This document shows, in pieces, positions 32,797 to 41,469 of a stretch of 64,000 nt of DNA. The stretch lies in the NCBI RefSeq assembly GCF_023151555.2, contig NZ_CP100425.1:1240001-1304000 (forward strand), read 5' to 3'. Within the stretch, counting starts at the first letter, position 1; each line of letters opens with the position of its first letter. This DNA comes from Photobacterium sp. CCB-ST2H9 (GTDB lineage Bacteria; Pseudomonadota; Gammaproteobacteria; Enterobacterales; Vibrionaceae). The notes beneath the pieces were generated by a model that was not told the origin of the DNA, made no database searches, and saw only the letters and a list, made by a program, of their open reading frames with translations. Both the position numbers and the translations under genes were made by a program.

Positions 32797-33639
32797 TCAG
32801 GTCGGCTGATGCACGGCCTGACTTTCCATCAATGCGCTGATGGTGTCATTTCCCTGGTGCAGGTTCTCTTCATTGGAATGGACTGAACCGCCGGAGCAAA
32901 GCAGCGGCTGATCGAGCGGCTGGCCCAGCACCAGAAACAGCCTTGCCCCTTTCCGGCTGGTTTTGATGTGGATGGGCAGGGCAGAAGGATTCAGGATGCC
33001 CATCTGTTGCGGATACAGCTGATTGGCACCGATATAGACAGAACCTGAGCGCAGATACACAAACCCGGATACCTGCTGTTCATCGGGTTCCCAGTACCAG
33101 CCGCCATACGGGGCAATCATAATATCCAGATAGGTGACGGGAATGCTGGATGTCAGCGGACTGGTGGCGTCTTTATATTGTCCGATTAAGACTTTCGTCG
33201 TTGCGTCCATCTCTTCAACCAGCGGCAGGCTGTCAGTACTGGTGTACTGACTGGCGGCTTCCGCCATTTCCTGCTCCCCTGCCGGGAGTGCCGTCCAGAG
33301 CGCAAAGGATTCGGCACGTCCGCCCAGCGGCTGCATGGTGTCTTTGTGGATCACGCCCCGCCCAGTGGTCATTACCTGGATATCACCGGTTCGCATGGTT
33401 ACGGAGCAACCACAGGAGTCTGTATGGTGTAGGGTGCCAGTGACAGGGTAACTGAAGGCTTCTATACCGGAATGACCGTGGAAATCGAGCCCGGTTTCTT
33501 CTTTGATGCCGTTGGCATCAAAATGATCCCAGAGGACAAATGGATTCAGTTCAGTCAGATTATCGTGATAAATGTAGGCTGTCATGGGGCCGGATTTCCG
33601 ACCGTAGCGGATTTTATTGATCGTTCTTGTCGCTTTCAT
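32797..33639 (-). CDS. Pirin family protein
   Basis: A 280-residue bicupin. The metal-binding cupin motifs lie in FHGHSGIEAFSYPVTG (His at about 54-56) and GRGVIHKDTMQPLGGRAESFALW near residue 93-115. Pirins bind iron or other divalent metals and in bacteria some act as quercetinases; the C-terminal half is weakly conserved here. Monocistronic by position, with 121 bases to the FAN1-type gene downstream in the same direction upstream of its start. Confidence 0.83.
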   Translation of the reverse strand: MKATRTINKIRYGRKSGPMTAYIYHDNLTELNPFVLWDHFDANGIKEETGLDFHGHSGIEAFSYPVTGTLHHTDSCGCSVTMRTGDIQVMTTGRGVIHKDTMQPLGGRAESFALWTALPAGEQEMAEAASQYTSTDSLPLVEEMDATTKVLIGQYKDATSPLTSSIPVTYLDIMIAPYGGWYWEPDEQQVSGFVYLRSGSVYIGANQLYPQQMGILNPSALPIHIKTSRKGARLFLVLGQPLDQPLLCSGGSVHSNEENLHQGNDTISALMESQAVHQPT

Positions 33640-33760
33640 GATCGCACCACTGAAATCTGTACTGCTGGTGAATAGAGCTTAGTTCATACAAGCTTTAAAC
33701 GACTATTCGAACACCATTGTTTTCTAAAATTGACGGCAATTTTACCTTCCTTGAGTCAGT

Positions 33761-35443
33761 TCACATTTGCCAGAGAACATGGTTAATCCTGGCGTCCAGA
33801 TCCAGTTGCTGAAAAAGGCGCAACCAGCGTTTCTGATTTGGCTGGAGTGTGTCTCCCGGACCTTTCACTTCCACCCACTTGATGTGTCCGTTTTTGAACA
33901 TCACCAGATCCGGTTGGCCACTGCGATTGTGCCGCGGGTCGAACAGCAGACGGGACAAAATTGCGTGAAGCTGCGCTCCGTTTAAACAATCCACCGTCTG
34001 AGTGATCAGGTCCGGGGACAGCAGCGACCAGTTAACCCAGTCATTACTGATGCCGGTTTTCTGTTCAAAGACGTTCAGCCAGTCGTGCCAGCGGTCTGAG
34101 CGGATAGCTTCCAGCCGGGTTGCAAGTTGTGACTGGCGGCGCTCACTGAATTCACTGTGGTACATATCCCGGGGAGCGCGCTGAAAAGGATTCAGAAAAG
34201 CACCCGGAACCGGCGCGAAGATAATGTCCCAGAAAGCCAGGCCAAACAGACCGCAGAGCAGGGCATTCTCTGTGTAATACACTTGCCATCCCTGTTGCCG
34301 GTAATCCTCTGCAACGGCCAGCTCAACGCGCTGGCTGGTGGCGGGCAGGGTCAGCGTTTCCTGAGAGAAGTTATCTTTGCTGATATTTTCGTATGGCAGA
34401 GCCAATGCCCGGCGCAGTTTGATGCTCAGTCGTTGTCCGACTTCCAGCTCTTCTTCATTGTGAGGCAAGCGTTCCATGGTTTCACTGATAGCCAGAGCGG
34501 TGTGGTGACGATTCAGTTTATCCAGAATGCGCACCTGTCGTTCACGGCTGGGCGGCAGAGTGCTTTGCCGGTAAAGGTACAGCGCCAGATCATCACGGCC
34601 CTGACGCTCCAGATCACGGCCAATCCGGTTGAGCAGTCGTTGCCGGCGCCTTTCCAGCGGCTGCCAGTACAGGGGGCCGGGCAGTTTCCGGGTCAATTGA
34701 ACCAGTGTGTCAGTGTCTTTGTTCTCTTTCCTGTCGCAGATCTCGTCATACTGCCGGGCGATCGTTTCCAGCGACAGCCATTGCAGAATGTGATGGCGTT
34801 GCTGAAACAGCCGGGTCGTTGTGTCTGTTTTGTATTGCTCAAACTGGTGCAGCCCCAGATCAGCCAGGACAAACTGGCTCATATCCTGATGCTGATTTCC
34901 GAAAAACAGCAGCAGAAATGTGGTCAGGTGTGCCTGATGTTCAATATGAACGATGGTTTCCTGCAAAGCGGATAATGCCAGATCGGCAGACAGCAGTGCT
35001 TCGATCAGTTCGGGCTTACGAGTTTGTTTCAGCGTCTTATTTTTGTCCCATAATTCAGGGCAGGTAGCGGCATGAAAGCGGTTGAGCAGCTCGGGTTTGG
35101 TAAATAATGACAGTAATGCGGCCATTGGCCAGTCAGACCGGTTTACGGTGATGAAACCACATGCTTCCAGTGACTCAACAGCATGATGCATTGGGCTGAT
35201 TTCCGGATACCGGAGTTTGCTGATACGGAAGAAGAGACCTTTCCGGGACAACAGCCGGATGTAGAGCAGCTTCGCGTTAACGGGCAAAGCAAAGTAAGTA
35301 CTGACCCAGTTCCGTTCCGACTGGCTGAGTAAGTCCTGATATTGCCGGTGCACGGTATTTAACAGAATCTCAAAATTATCGCGGTAATAGTCGGTTGCAA
35401 GAACCGTCGGGGCGCTTTGGGCCATTGTGGTTTCACCGGTCAT
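33761..35443 (-). CDS. FAN1-like nuclease with VRR-NUC domain
   Basis: A 560-residue protein whose length matches bacterial FAN1 nucleases (about 559 residues in Pseudomonas). The C-terminal VRR-NUC nuclease core shows D512 in GQPDLVMF, then E525 and K527 in WVEVKGPGD: a PD-(D/E)xK-type active site. The N-terminus (residues about 20-300) has long helical segments consistent with the DNA-binding SAP/TPR-like part. FAN1 proteins incise DNA at interstrand crosslinks and flaps. A run of Arg near 270-285 (RRRQRLLNRIGRD) is typical of DNA contact. It is a single gene, divergent from the Nudix-PAP2 gene. Confidence 0.85.
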   Translation of the reverse strand: MTGETTMAQSAPTVLATDYYRDNFEILLNTVHRQYQDLLSQSERNWVSTYFALPVNAKLLYIRLLSRKGLFFRISKLRYPEISPMHHAVESLEACGFITVNRSDWPMAALLSLFTKPELLNRFHAATCPELWDKNKTLKQTRKPELIEALLSADLALSALQETIVHIEHQAHLTTFLLLFFGNQHQDMSQFVLADLGLHQFEQYKTDTTTRLFQQRHHILQWLSLETIARQYDEICDRKENKDTDTLVQLTRKLPGPLYWQPLERRRQRLLNRIGRDLERQGRDDLALYLYRQSTLPPSRERQVRILDKLNRHHTALAISETMERLPHNEEELEVGQRLSIKLRRALALPYENISKDNFSQETLTLPATSQRVELAVAEDYRQQGWQVYYTENALLCGLFGLAFWDIIFAPVPGAFLNPFQRAPRDMYHSEFSERRQSQLATRLEAIRSDRWHDWLNVFEQKTGISNDWVNWSLLSPDLITQTVDCLNGAQLHAILSRLLFDPRHNRSGQPDLVMFKNGHIKWVEVKGPGDTLQPNQKRWLRLFQQLDLDARINHVLWQM

Positions 35444-35610
35444 CTGGGACTGGGTATTGTCGAAATTTCATACGCGGTTGTAAAACGCCAGTACGGGATG
35501 CATTCACATGAAATTACCATAGCTTCACACACTAAGGCTTTTTTCATGGTGGCAAATATCACACATTGTTAAAATCTTTTACGGTAATTGTTATATAGCA
35601 AAGGTTTCCT

Positions 35611-37137
35611 GTGATCAGACAGCGTGATCCTTATCAGTATGTCCTTGTCCTCTTTGTGCTGACTTTATTTGTGTTCGGAGGATTACTGATGCCTCGTGTT
35701 GCGGGTGCGACAGAGGCAGAGGCAATGACTGAGAATATCAGCCTTCAGCCGTCCTCACTGCCCGAACAGCCGACGGATCTGGTTGGTGCCGCCTGTGTCA
35801 TCCGGCACGGCAAAAAGATGATTATGGTCTCTGAGGTAATCTCGCAGAAACTGTCGATCCCCGGCGGTTATATTGATAACCGCGATCCTGCCAGCGTGAC
35901 AGCCCAGCGGGAGGCCAAAGAAGAAACCGGATTAGATGTCGATGTGGTCCAATTGCTGCAGTATCGCGAAAGAGCGGCGATTTTCGCCTGTGTCACGAAA
36001 CAGCCGATCCTGGTGGCTGAACGGCCTGATAATTTTCAGCGTCATGATGTGGCATCCTGGCATGCACAGCACTTCGGCTCCGAAATCAAGAAAGTTTACC
36101 TGATGTCGCCGCTGGTGCTGGCGGACGGGGAATACCGTTATTCCGGAGACCTGGAATATCTCTATCAGTGGATGCAGGCAACACCGGAAAGTGACGTCGT
36201 TTTTTTCACTGACCTCAGCGCACATGCGAACCGGTTACATCAGGCCGAACTGCCTGTGATTCAGGCATTTCAGGCGTGGGGAAAGGCGTTACCTGAGGCC
36301 GCCCGAACTATCTTGGAAAGCCTGATGTGGTTGATGAATCTGCCGGGAGAGTATTGGTTTGTCTTCTTGCTGATTGTGGCTGTCGCTTCACTTCAGGGGC
36401 CGGTTGCCATGCTGCAGCTGGTTGCGGCTGCGGTGATGGCGATCCTGCTTTCGACCTGGCTGAAAGATGTATTGCATTCGCCGAGACCTTTTTACCTGAT
36501 CCCGGATCTGCAAAACGGGGAAGCTTATGGCTACGGCTTTCCGAGTGGTCACACCCTGCTGGCGACTGTCATTTGGGGAATGCTCTGGCTGAGGTTTTGC
36601 GCAACCAGGTCCTGGCATCGAGCTAAAGCCGGCCTGCTCTTTTTGGTTGTTCTGGTGCTGGGACAGGCGATGGCGCGGGTCTGGTATGGCGTTCATTTTA
36701 TCAGTGATACTCTGGCAGCCATTTTGATCGGCATTTTGCTGCTCGTTGCCTGTTCCCGTCTGATCACGCCGGAGACGATTCGGGGTAAGGCCATCTGGCT
36801 GGGGATTACGGTCTTGACCGGGATTGCCGCAGGCATGACGCAACTGCCGCAGCATACCTATCTGTTTGCCGTTTCTCTTGGAGTTTTTCTCGGTCTCGAC
36901 GCGCTGCCGAAACGGGCGCTGAATCTCTCGGTCACCCGTCATTTCCTTGTGGCTACCTGTCTGTTGCTGGGGGCCGGAGGGATTGCCTATGGTTCAATGA
37001 AGCTGGCGAATGCCAGCTCGGTGAGCCCGATTATTTTAAGCCTGCGTGCTGTGGGCGCTTTCCTGCTCGCGCTCTGGCTGGTTGCCGGATCATCAGTCCT
37101 GCTGAGATTGCTGGCAGAACCTGAACCGAAGCAGTAA
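35611..37137 (+). CDS. Exported Nudix hydrolase fused to a PAP2 phosphatase
   Basis: A 508-residue protein. Residues 1-33 are a signal sequence. Residues 57-200 are a Nudix domain with box GGYIDNRD...REAKEETGL at 85-107, where Asp replaces the usual Glu at the start. Six or more membrane helices follow, with a PAP2 active site from about residue 285: KDVLHSPRP, FPSGH near 310, and ARVWYGVHFISD near 352 (the usual Ser is Ala). The topology places both active sites in the periplasm. It may strip diphosphates from a lipid-linked or exported nucleotide-like substrate in two steps. The start is GTG at 35611 after AAAGG. Confidence 0.85.
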   Translation: MIRQRDPYQYVLVLFVLTLFVFGGLLMPRVAGATEAEAMTENISLQPSSLPEQPTDLVGAACVIRHGKKMIMVSEVISQKLSIPGGYIDNRDPASVTAQREAKEETGLDVDVVQLLQYRERAAIFACVTKQPILVAERPDNFQRHDVASWHAQHFGSEIKKVYLMSPLVLADGEYRYSGDLEYLYQWMQATPESDVVFFTDLSAHANRLHQAELPVIQAFQAWGKALPEAARTILESLMWLMNLPGEYWFVFLLIVAVASLQGPVAMLQLVAAAVMAILLSTWLKDVLHSPRPFYLIPDLQNGEAYGYGFPSGHTLLATVIWGMLWLRFCATRSWHRAKAGLLFLVVLVLGQAMARVWYGVHFISDTLAAILIGILLLVACSRLITPETIRGKAIWLGITVLTGIAAGMTQLPQHTYLFAVSLGVFLGLDALPKRALNLSVTRHFLVATCLLLGAGGIAYGSMKLANASSVSPIILSLRAVGAFLLALWLVAGSSVLLRLLAEPEPKQ

Positions 37138-37308
37138 ATGGCGTCGTGTCGTGGGTCTTGGATCTGAGAGGTCCGCCGTCCCAATGCTTTGTTTCATGAC
37201 CTGAGTGCGGTAAAGTGAAGGCAAACGATTATATCAATAAGGCCTGTCAGGCTAACAGATTATGGAGCCAGTGGAATTAGGCGAGCCCTAGACTGGACAA
37301 GGAGAGCA

Positions 37309-40300
37309 ATGTTACCCGCACTGACGTACGAGAACAGCATCAACGCCGTTGTGCTGTCATATCTTGATGCGCTGGAAACCGCAGGTTTTTCCGGCGATAT
37401 TGAACGCGCTTATGCCAGCCGCCTGGCGGTGGCCACCGATAACAGTATTTATCAGCAACTGCCTCAGGCGGTTGTGTTTCCGAAAAGCGTTGAGGATCTG
37501 ATCCTCGTTGGTCAGGTTGGCCAGCGGACAGAATTCCGGCAGGTGAGCTTTTCTCCCCGCGGTGGCGGTACCGGAACCAACGGGCAGTCTCTGACACCGG
37601 GGATTGTGGTTGATTTGTCCCGGCACATGAACCAGATTCTGGAGATTAATCCGGAAGAAGGCTGGGTTCGGGTACAGACCGGGGTCGTGAAAGATCAGCT
37701 CAATGATGCGCTTCGCCCGCATGGTTTCTTCTTCTCGCCGGATTTGTCGACCAGTAATCGTGCGACCATTGGTGGCATGGTGAATACGGATGCTTCGGGT
37801 CAGGGATCGCTCCAGTACGGTAAAACGTCAGACCATGTGCTGGCACTGAAAGCGGTGCTGGTGGATGGTTCAGTTCTGGATACGGAACCACTGACAGAAG
37901 AGGGCGTTGCTGCGCTGTCAGAAAGGGGAGATCAGGTCGCGGAAGCCGTTGCTGTCGCCGCGCGTGTCTGTCGGGAAAAACGGCAGGAAATTCTTGATAA
38001 ATTCCCGCCTCTGAACCGTTTTCTGACCGGATATGATCTGAAGCATGTATACGATGATGCACTGACCCGTTTTGACCCGGCCCGCCTGCTTTGCGGTGCG
38101 GAAGGTTCTCTCGCCTTTATTGCTGAAGCCAAACTCAATATCACCCCGATTCCGAAAGCCCGGAAGCTGGTAAACATCAAGTACGACAGCTTTGATGCAG
38201 CGTTACGCAATGCACCTGTCATGGTTGAAGCCAAAGCCCTGTCCGTTGAAACGGTGGATTCGAAGGTCCTGAATCTGGCCCGGCAGGATATCGTCTGGCA
38301 TACCGTCAGTGATTTAATCACGGATGTGCCCGGCAAGGACATGCAGGGCATCAATATTGTTGAGTTCGCCGGAAATGAGCCAGAACTGATTGCAGCGCAG
38401 GTTCAGCAGTTGAGCGAGCGGCTGGACAATCTGATTGGCCAGCAGGGGATTATCGGATATCAGGTATGCGACGATCTCGACAGCATCAATAAGATTTACA
38501 ACATGCGGAAAAAAGCGGTGGGGTTACTGGGAGCTGCGAAAGGCTGGCAGAAACCGATTCCGTTTGCAGAAGATACCTGTGTCCCGCCGGAAAATCTGGC
38601 TGATTTTATTGTTGAGTTCCGCCAGTTGCTGGATGAAAAGCAATTGCACTATGGGATGTTCGGTCATGTGGATGCCGGGGTGTTACATGTGCGTCCGGCC
38701 CTGGATATGTGCGACCCGCAACAAGAAAAACTGATGAAAGAGATTTCCGATCAGGTCGTTGCGCTGGTTGCAAAATATGGCGGCCTGATGTGGGGCGAGC
38801 ACGGAAAAGGCTATCGCTCTGAATATGGCCCCGAGTTTTTTGGCGAAGCGCTCTTTACCGAACTGCGTCGGATTAAAGCGGCTTTTGACCCGGAAAATCG
38901 ATTGAACCCGGGCAAAATCTGTACCCCGCTGGCAAGTGATGCTGAGCTGGTTAAAGTTGATGGGCCGAAACGTGGCTATTTTGACCGTCAGATCCCGGTT
39001 CAGGTGCGTGACAGCTTCAATCTGGCGATGGAATGTAACGGTAACGGTCTGTGTTTTAACTACGACACCAGCTCACCGATGTGTCCGTCGATGAAAGTGA
39101 GTGCCGATCGCCGCCACTCTCCGAAAGGCCGCGCCGGACTGGTTCGTGAGTGGCTGCGGCTGCTGGCAGCGCAAGGAGTGGATCCGGTCCGGATTGAGCA
39201 GGACCTGATGGAAAAATCACCGACGGTGAAACAAATCATCGACCGGTTCCGGAATACTTTCGGCCGTCAGCGTCACCAGTATGATTATTCCCATGAGGTG
39301 ATGGAGGCCATGAATGGCTGTCTGGCCTGTAAAGCCTGCGCCAGTCAGTGCCCGATCAAGGTGGATGTTCCCAGCTTCCGGTCCCGTTTCCTCAACATTT
39401 ATTACAGCCGATACCAGCGTCCGGCCAAGGATTATCTGGTGGCGTATGTAGAAAATTATCTGCCGCTGATGGCAAAAGCACCGACACTGGTGAATGCCGC
39501 GATGCGTCCGGGCTGGTCGAAGTCCCTGACGGAAAAAGTGCTGGGCTACGTGGATATGCCCGCGCTGTCGGTACCGACGCTGATGCAGGGGCTCTCTGGT
39601 CATCATGCCACCCGGTTTGATCTGCAGTGGCTGCAGGCACTGTCAGCGGAAGAGCGTCAGCAGTATGTGCTGGTGGTGCAGGATCCGTTTACCAGTTATT
39701 ACGATGCCGAGGTTGTCCGTGATTTTGTCCTGCTGATTGAGAAGCTCGGTAAAAAGCCGATGCTGGTGCCTTTCAAGCCGAACGGCAAGGCACAGCATGT
39801 GAAAGGCTTCCTGCGTCAGTTTGCGAAAACGGCGCGGAATACCGCAGATTTTCTGAATCAGCTGGATGCCTTGGGGATGCCAATGGTTGGGGTTGACCCG
39901 GCGCTGGTCCTTTGTTACCGCGATGAGTACAACGAAATGCTGGGCGATCACCGCGGTGATTTCAAAGTGATGACGGCTCATGAATGGCTGACGCCGTTAT
40001 TGAGTGAGCTGGAGGCGTTTGAAACGCGTGACGATCAGCCTTGGTATCTTTTTGCGCACTGTACCGAGAAAACCAAGCTGCCGAATGCCGAGAAAGAATG
40101 GGGGGTAATCTTCCGTCACTTCGGGGCTCAGATGAATACGGTGTCGGTGGGTTGTTGTGGCATGGCCGGTACCTTCGGTCATGAGAAAGACAAACTGGAG
40201 ACTTCGAAAGGAGTGTTCGGGTTGAGCTGGCAACCGAATCTGGCTCAGTTGGACGGTGAACGCTGCATGGCGACCGGTTATTCGTGCCGCAGTCAGGTCA

Positions 40301-40368
40301 AACGATTTGAGCAGATTAAAATGAAGCACCCGGTTCAGGTGCTGCTCAAGCTGGTCAGTGCAGCTTAA
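37309..40368 (+). CDS. ydiJ: FAD- and Fe-S-dependent oxidoreductase YdiJ
   Basis: A 1019-residue protein of the D-2-hydroxyglutarate/D-lactate dehydrogenase-like family, the same length as E. coli YdiJ. The FAD domain has SPRGGGTGTNGQSLTPG near 85. The substrate-linked C-terminal flavin part ends near 545. A ferredoxin-like segment has CLACKACASQC (C671, C674, C677, C681). A CCG-type domain near 945-950 carries VGCCGMAGTFGHE. AAGGAGAG precedes the ATG. Natural substrate is unproved; D-2-hydroxy acids are likely. It ends at a strong terminator. Confidence 0.93.
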   Translation: MLPALTYENSINAVVLSYLDALETAGFSGDIERAYASRLAVATDNSIYQQLPQAVVFPKSVEDLILVGQVGQRTEFRQVSFSPRGGGTGTNGQSLTPGIVVDLSRHMNQILEINPEEGWVRVQTGVVKDQLNDALRPHGFFFSPDLSTSNRATIGGMVNTDASGQGSLQYGKTSDHVLALKAVLVDGSVLDTEPLTEEGVAALSERGDQVAEAVAVAARVCREKRQEILDKFPPLNRFLTGYDLKHVYDDALTRFDPARLLCGAEGSLAFIAEAKLNITPIPKARKLVNIKYDSFDAALRNAPVMVEAKALSVETVDSKVLNLARQDIVWHTVSDLITDVPGKDMQGINIVEFAGNEPELIAAQVQQLSERLDNLIGQQGIIGYQVCDDLDSINKIYNMRKKAVGLLGAAKGWQKPIPFAEDTCVPPENLADFIVEFRQLLDEKQLHYGMFGHVDAGVLHVRPALDMCDPQQEKLMKEISDQVVALVAKYGGLMWGEHGKGYRSEYGPEFFGEALFTELRRIKAAFDPENRLNPGKICTPLASDAELVKVDGPKRGYFDRQIPVQVRDSFNLAMECNGNGLCFNYDTSSPMCPSMKVSADRRHSPKGRAGLVREWLRLLAAQGVDPVRIEQDLMEKSPTVKQIIDRFRNTFGRQRHQYDYSHEVMEAMNGCLACKACASQCPIKVDVPSFRSRFLNIYYSRYQRPAKDYLVAYVENYLPLMAKAPTLVNAAMRPGWSKSLTEKVLGYVDMPALSVPTLMQGLSGHHATRFDLQWLQALSAEERQQYVLVVQDPFTSYYDAEVVRDFVLLIEKLGKKPMLVPFKPNGKAQHVKGFLRQFAKTARNTADFLNQLDALGMPMVGVDPALVLCYRDEYNEMLGDHRGDFKVMTAHEWLTPLLSELEAFETRDDQPWYLFAHCTEKTKLPNAEKEWGVIFRHFGAQMNTVSVGCCGMAGTFGHEKDKLETSKGVFGLSWQPNLAQLDGERCMATGYSCRSQVKRFEQIKMKHPVQVLLKLVSAA

Positions 40369-40391
40369 GCAATTGTGAAACCGGTGAACAG

Positions 40392-40426
40392 ACGGCGGAC
40401 AGCTTGGGCTTCCGCCGTTTTCTTTT
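40392..40426 (+). terminator. Rho-independent terminator after ydiJ
   Basis: ACGGCGGA / TCCGCCGT with an 11-base loop, followed by TTTCTTTT. The last T residues overlap the stop codon of the converging phosphoesterase gene. Confidence 0.88.
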
Positions 40427-41255
40427 AAGCGACTTTGTCTTCCTGTTTTTCTTCCATCATGATCAGCGGTTTATTGCGTCTGACTCTGAATTTATCGGAA
40501 CTGTCCAGCAGTTCGGCATGCTCTGTCCAGCGAATCAGTTCGATGACCCCATCATAGTGCTCGGCCAGAAAGGTACAGTTTTCAATCCAGTCTCCGTCGT
40601 TGAGGTACAGGATGTCATTTTCATCTTTCATTTCAGGATGATGGATATGGCCGCAGACAATGGCATCGACCCCTTTATGCCGGGCCATCGTCACCGCGGC
40701 ATGCCGGAAACGGGCAATTGCTATATTGGCTTTTTCGACTCGGGCCTTGATGTAGCTGGCCAGTGACCAGTAAGGCTGTTTGGTGATCCGGCGGTAGGCA
40801 TTGATCCAGCGGTTCAGGAAAAGCAGCAGATCGTAGCCGACGTCGCCCAGTAATGAAGTGAGTTTGTTGTGGCAAACCATGCTGTCGAATTCATCGCCAT
40901 GCAGGGCCAGAATCTGTTTTCCGTTGGCGCTGGTGTGCAGGTAGCGGTGGGCCAGCTCTACGTTTCCCAGATTAAATTGAATAAATTTCCGGATGGCTTC
41001 GTCATGATTGCCGGGGATGTAGATAATCCGGCAACCCTGCTCAGCCTGTTCCAGCAGCAGCCGGACAACCCGGGTGTGGCTTTCCGGCCAGTGATAGCGG
41101 GATTTGAGTGACCAAAGGTCTACGATGTCGCCAACCAGAATCAAGGTGTCGGCCCGGTGTTGTGTCAGAAAGTCCAGCAGATAGTCGACCTTACAATCCC
41201 GGTTTCCTAAATGAATGTCTGACAGCCAAAGTGTACGATAGGTGTGTTTTCCCAT
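40425..41255 (-). CDS. LpxH-like metallophosphoesterase
   Basis: A 276-residue calcineurin-type phosphoesterase. Blocks are LSDIHLGNRDCK near residue 12, VGDIVDLWS near 41, IPGNHDEAIRK near 80, ALHGDEFDS near 117 and GHIHHPEM near 206. This set and length match UDP-2,3-diacylglucosamine hydrolase-like proteins (the LpxH2 group), which cut UDP-sugar lipids in lipid A synthesis. This class often coexists with a canonical LpxH. The tail is Lys/Glu-rich. Convergent with ydiJ, sharing the terminator T run. Confidence 0.85.
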   Translation of the reverse strand: MGKHTYRTLWLSDIHLGNRDCKVDYLLDFLTQHRADTLILVGDIVDLWSLKSRYHWPESHTRVVRLLLEQAEQGCRIIYIPGNHDEAIRKFIQFNLGNVELAHRYLHTSANGKQILALHGDEFDSMVCHNKLTSLLGDVGYDLLLFLNRWINAYRRITKQPYWSLASYIKARVEKANIAIARFRHAAVTMARHKGVDAIVCGHIHHPEMKDENDILYLNDGDWIENCTFLAEHYDGVIELIRWTEHAELLDSSDKFRVRRNKPLIMMEEKQEDKVA

Positions 41256-41390
41256 AGTCGGCAGACCTGTTTATCAGAATCCGGTTCAGCGTAATTTTTT
41301 ACTGTGACGAAGCGGTGTCGTTCCGGTGACGGGTTCATTGCAATCAATTCGTTGGAATTAGCGACGGAGCGGTCATATCTGCGATATAGC

Positions 41391-41422
41391 TTGCGACACG
41401 GGCTTACCGGTTCCTATATAAT
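41391..41422 (+). promoter_or_regulatory. Candidate sigma-70 promoter for the diguanylate cyclase gene
   Basis: TTGCGA at 41391 and TATATAAT at 41415-41422 sit about 18 bases apart, roughly 50 bases before the cyclase start. Spacing and -10 quality are fair. Confidence 0.4.
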
Positions 41423-41469
41423 CGACCGGATTCATATGGCGACTACTCTTTTTTCGAAAGATATTTTAA

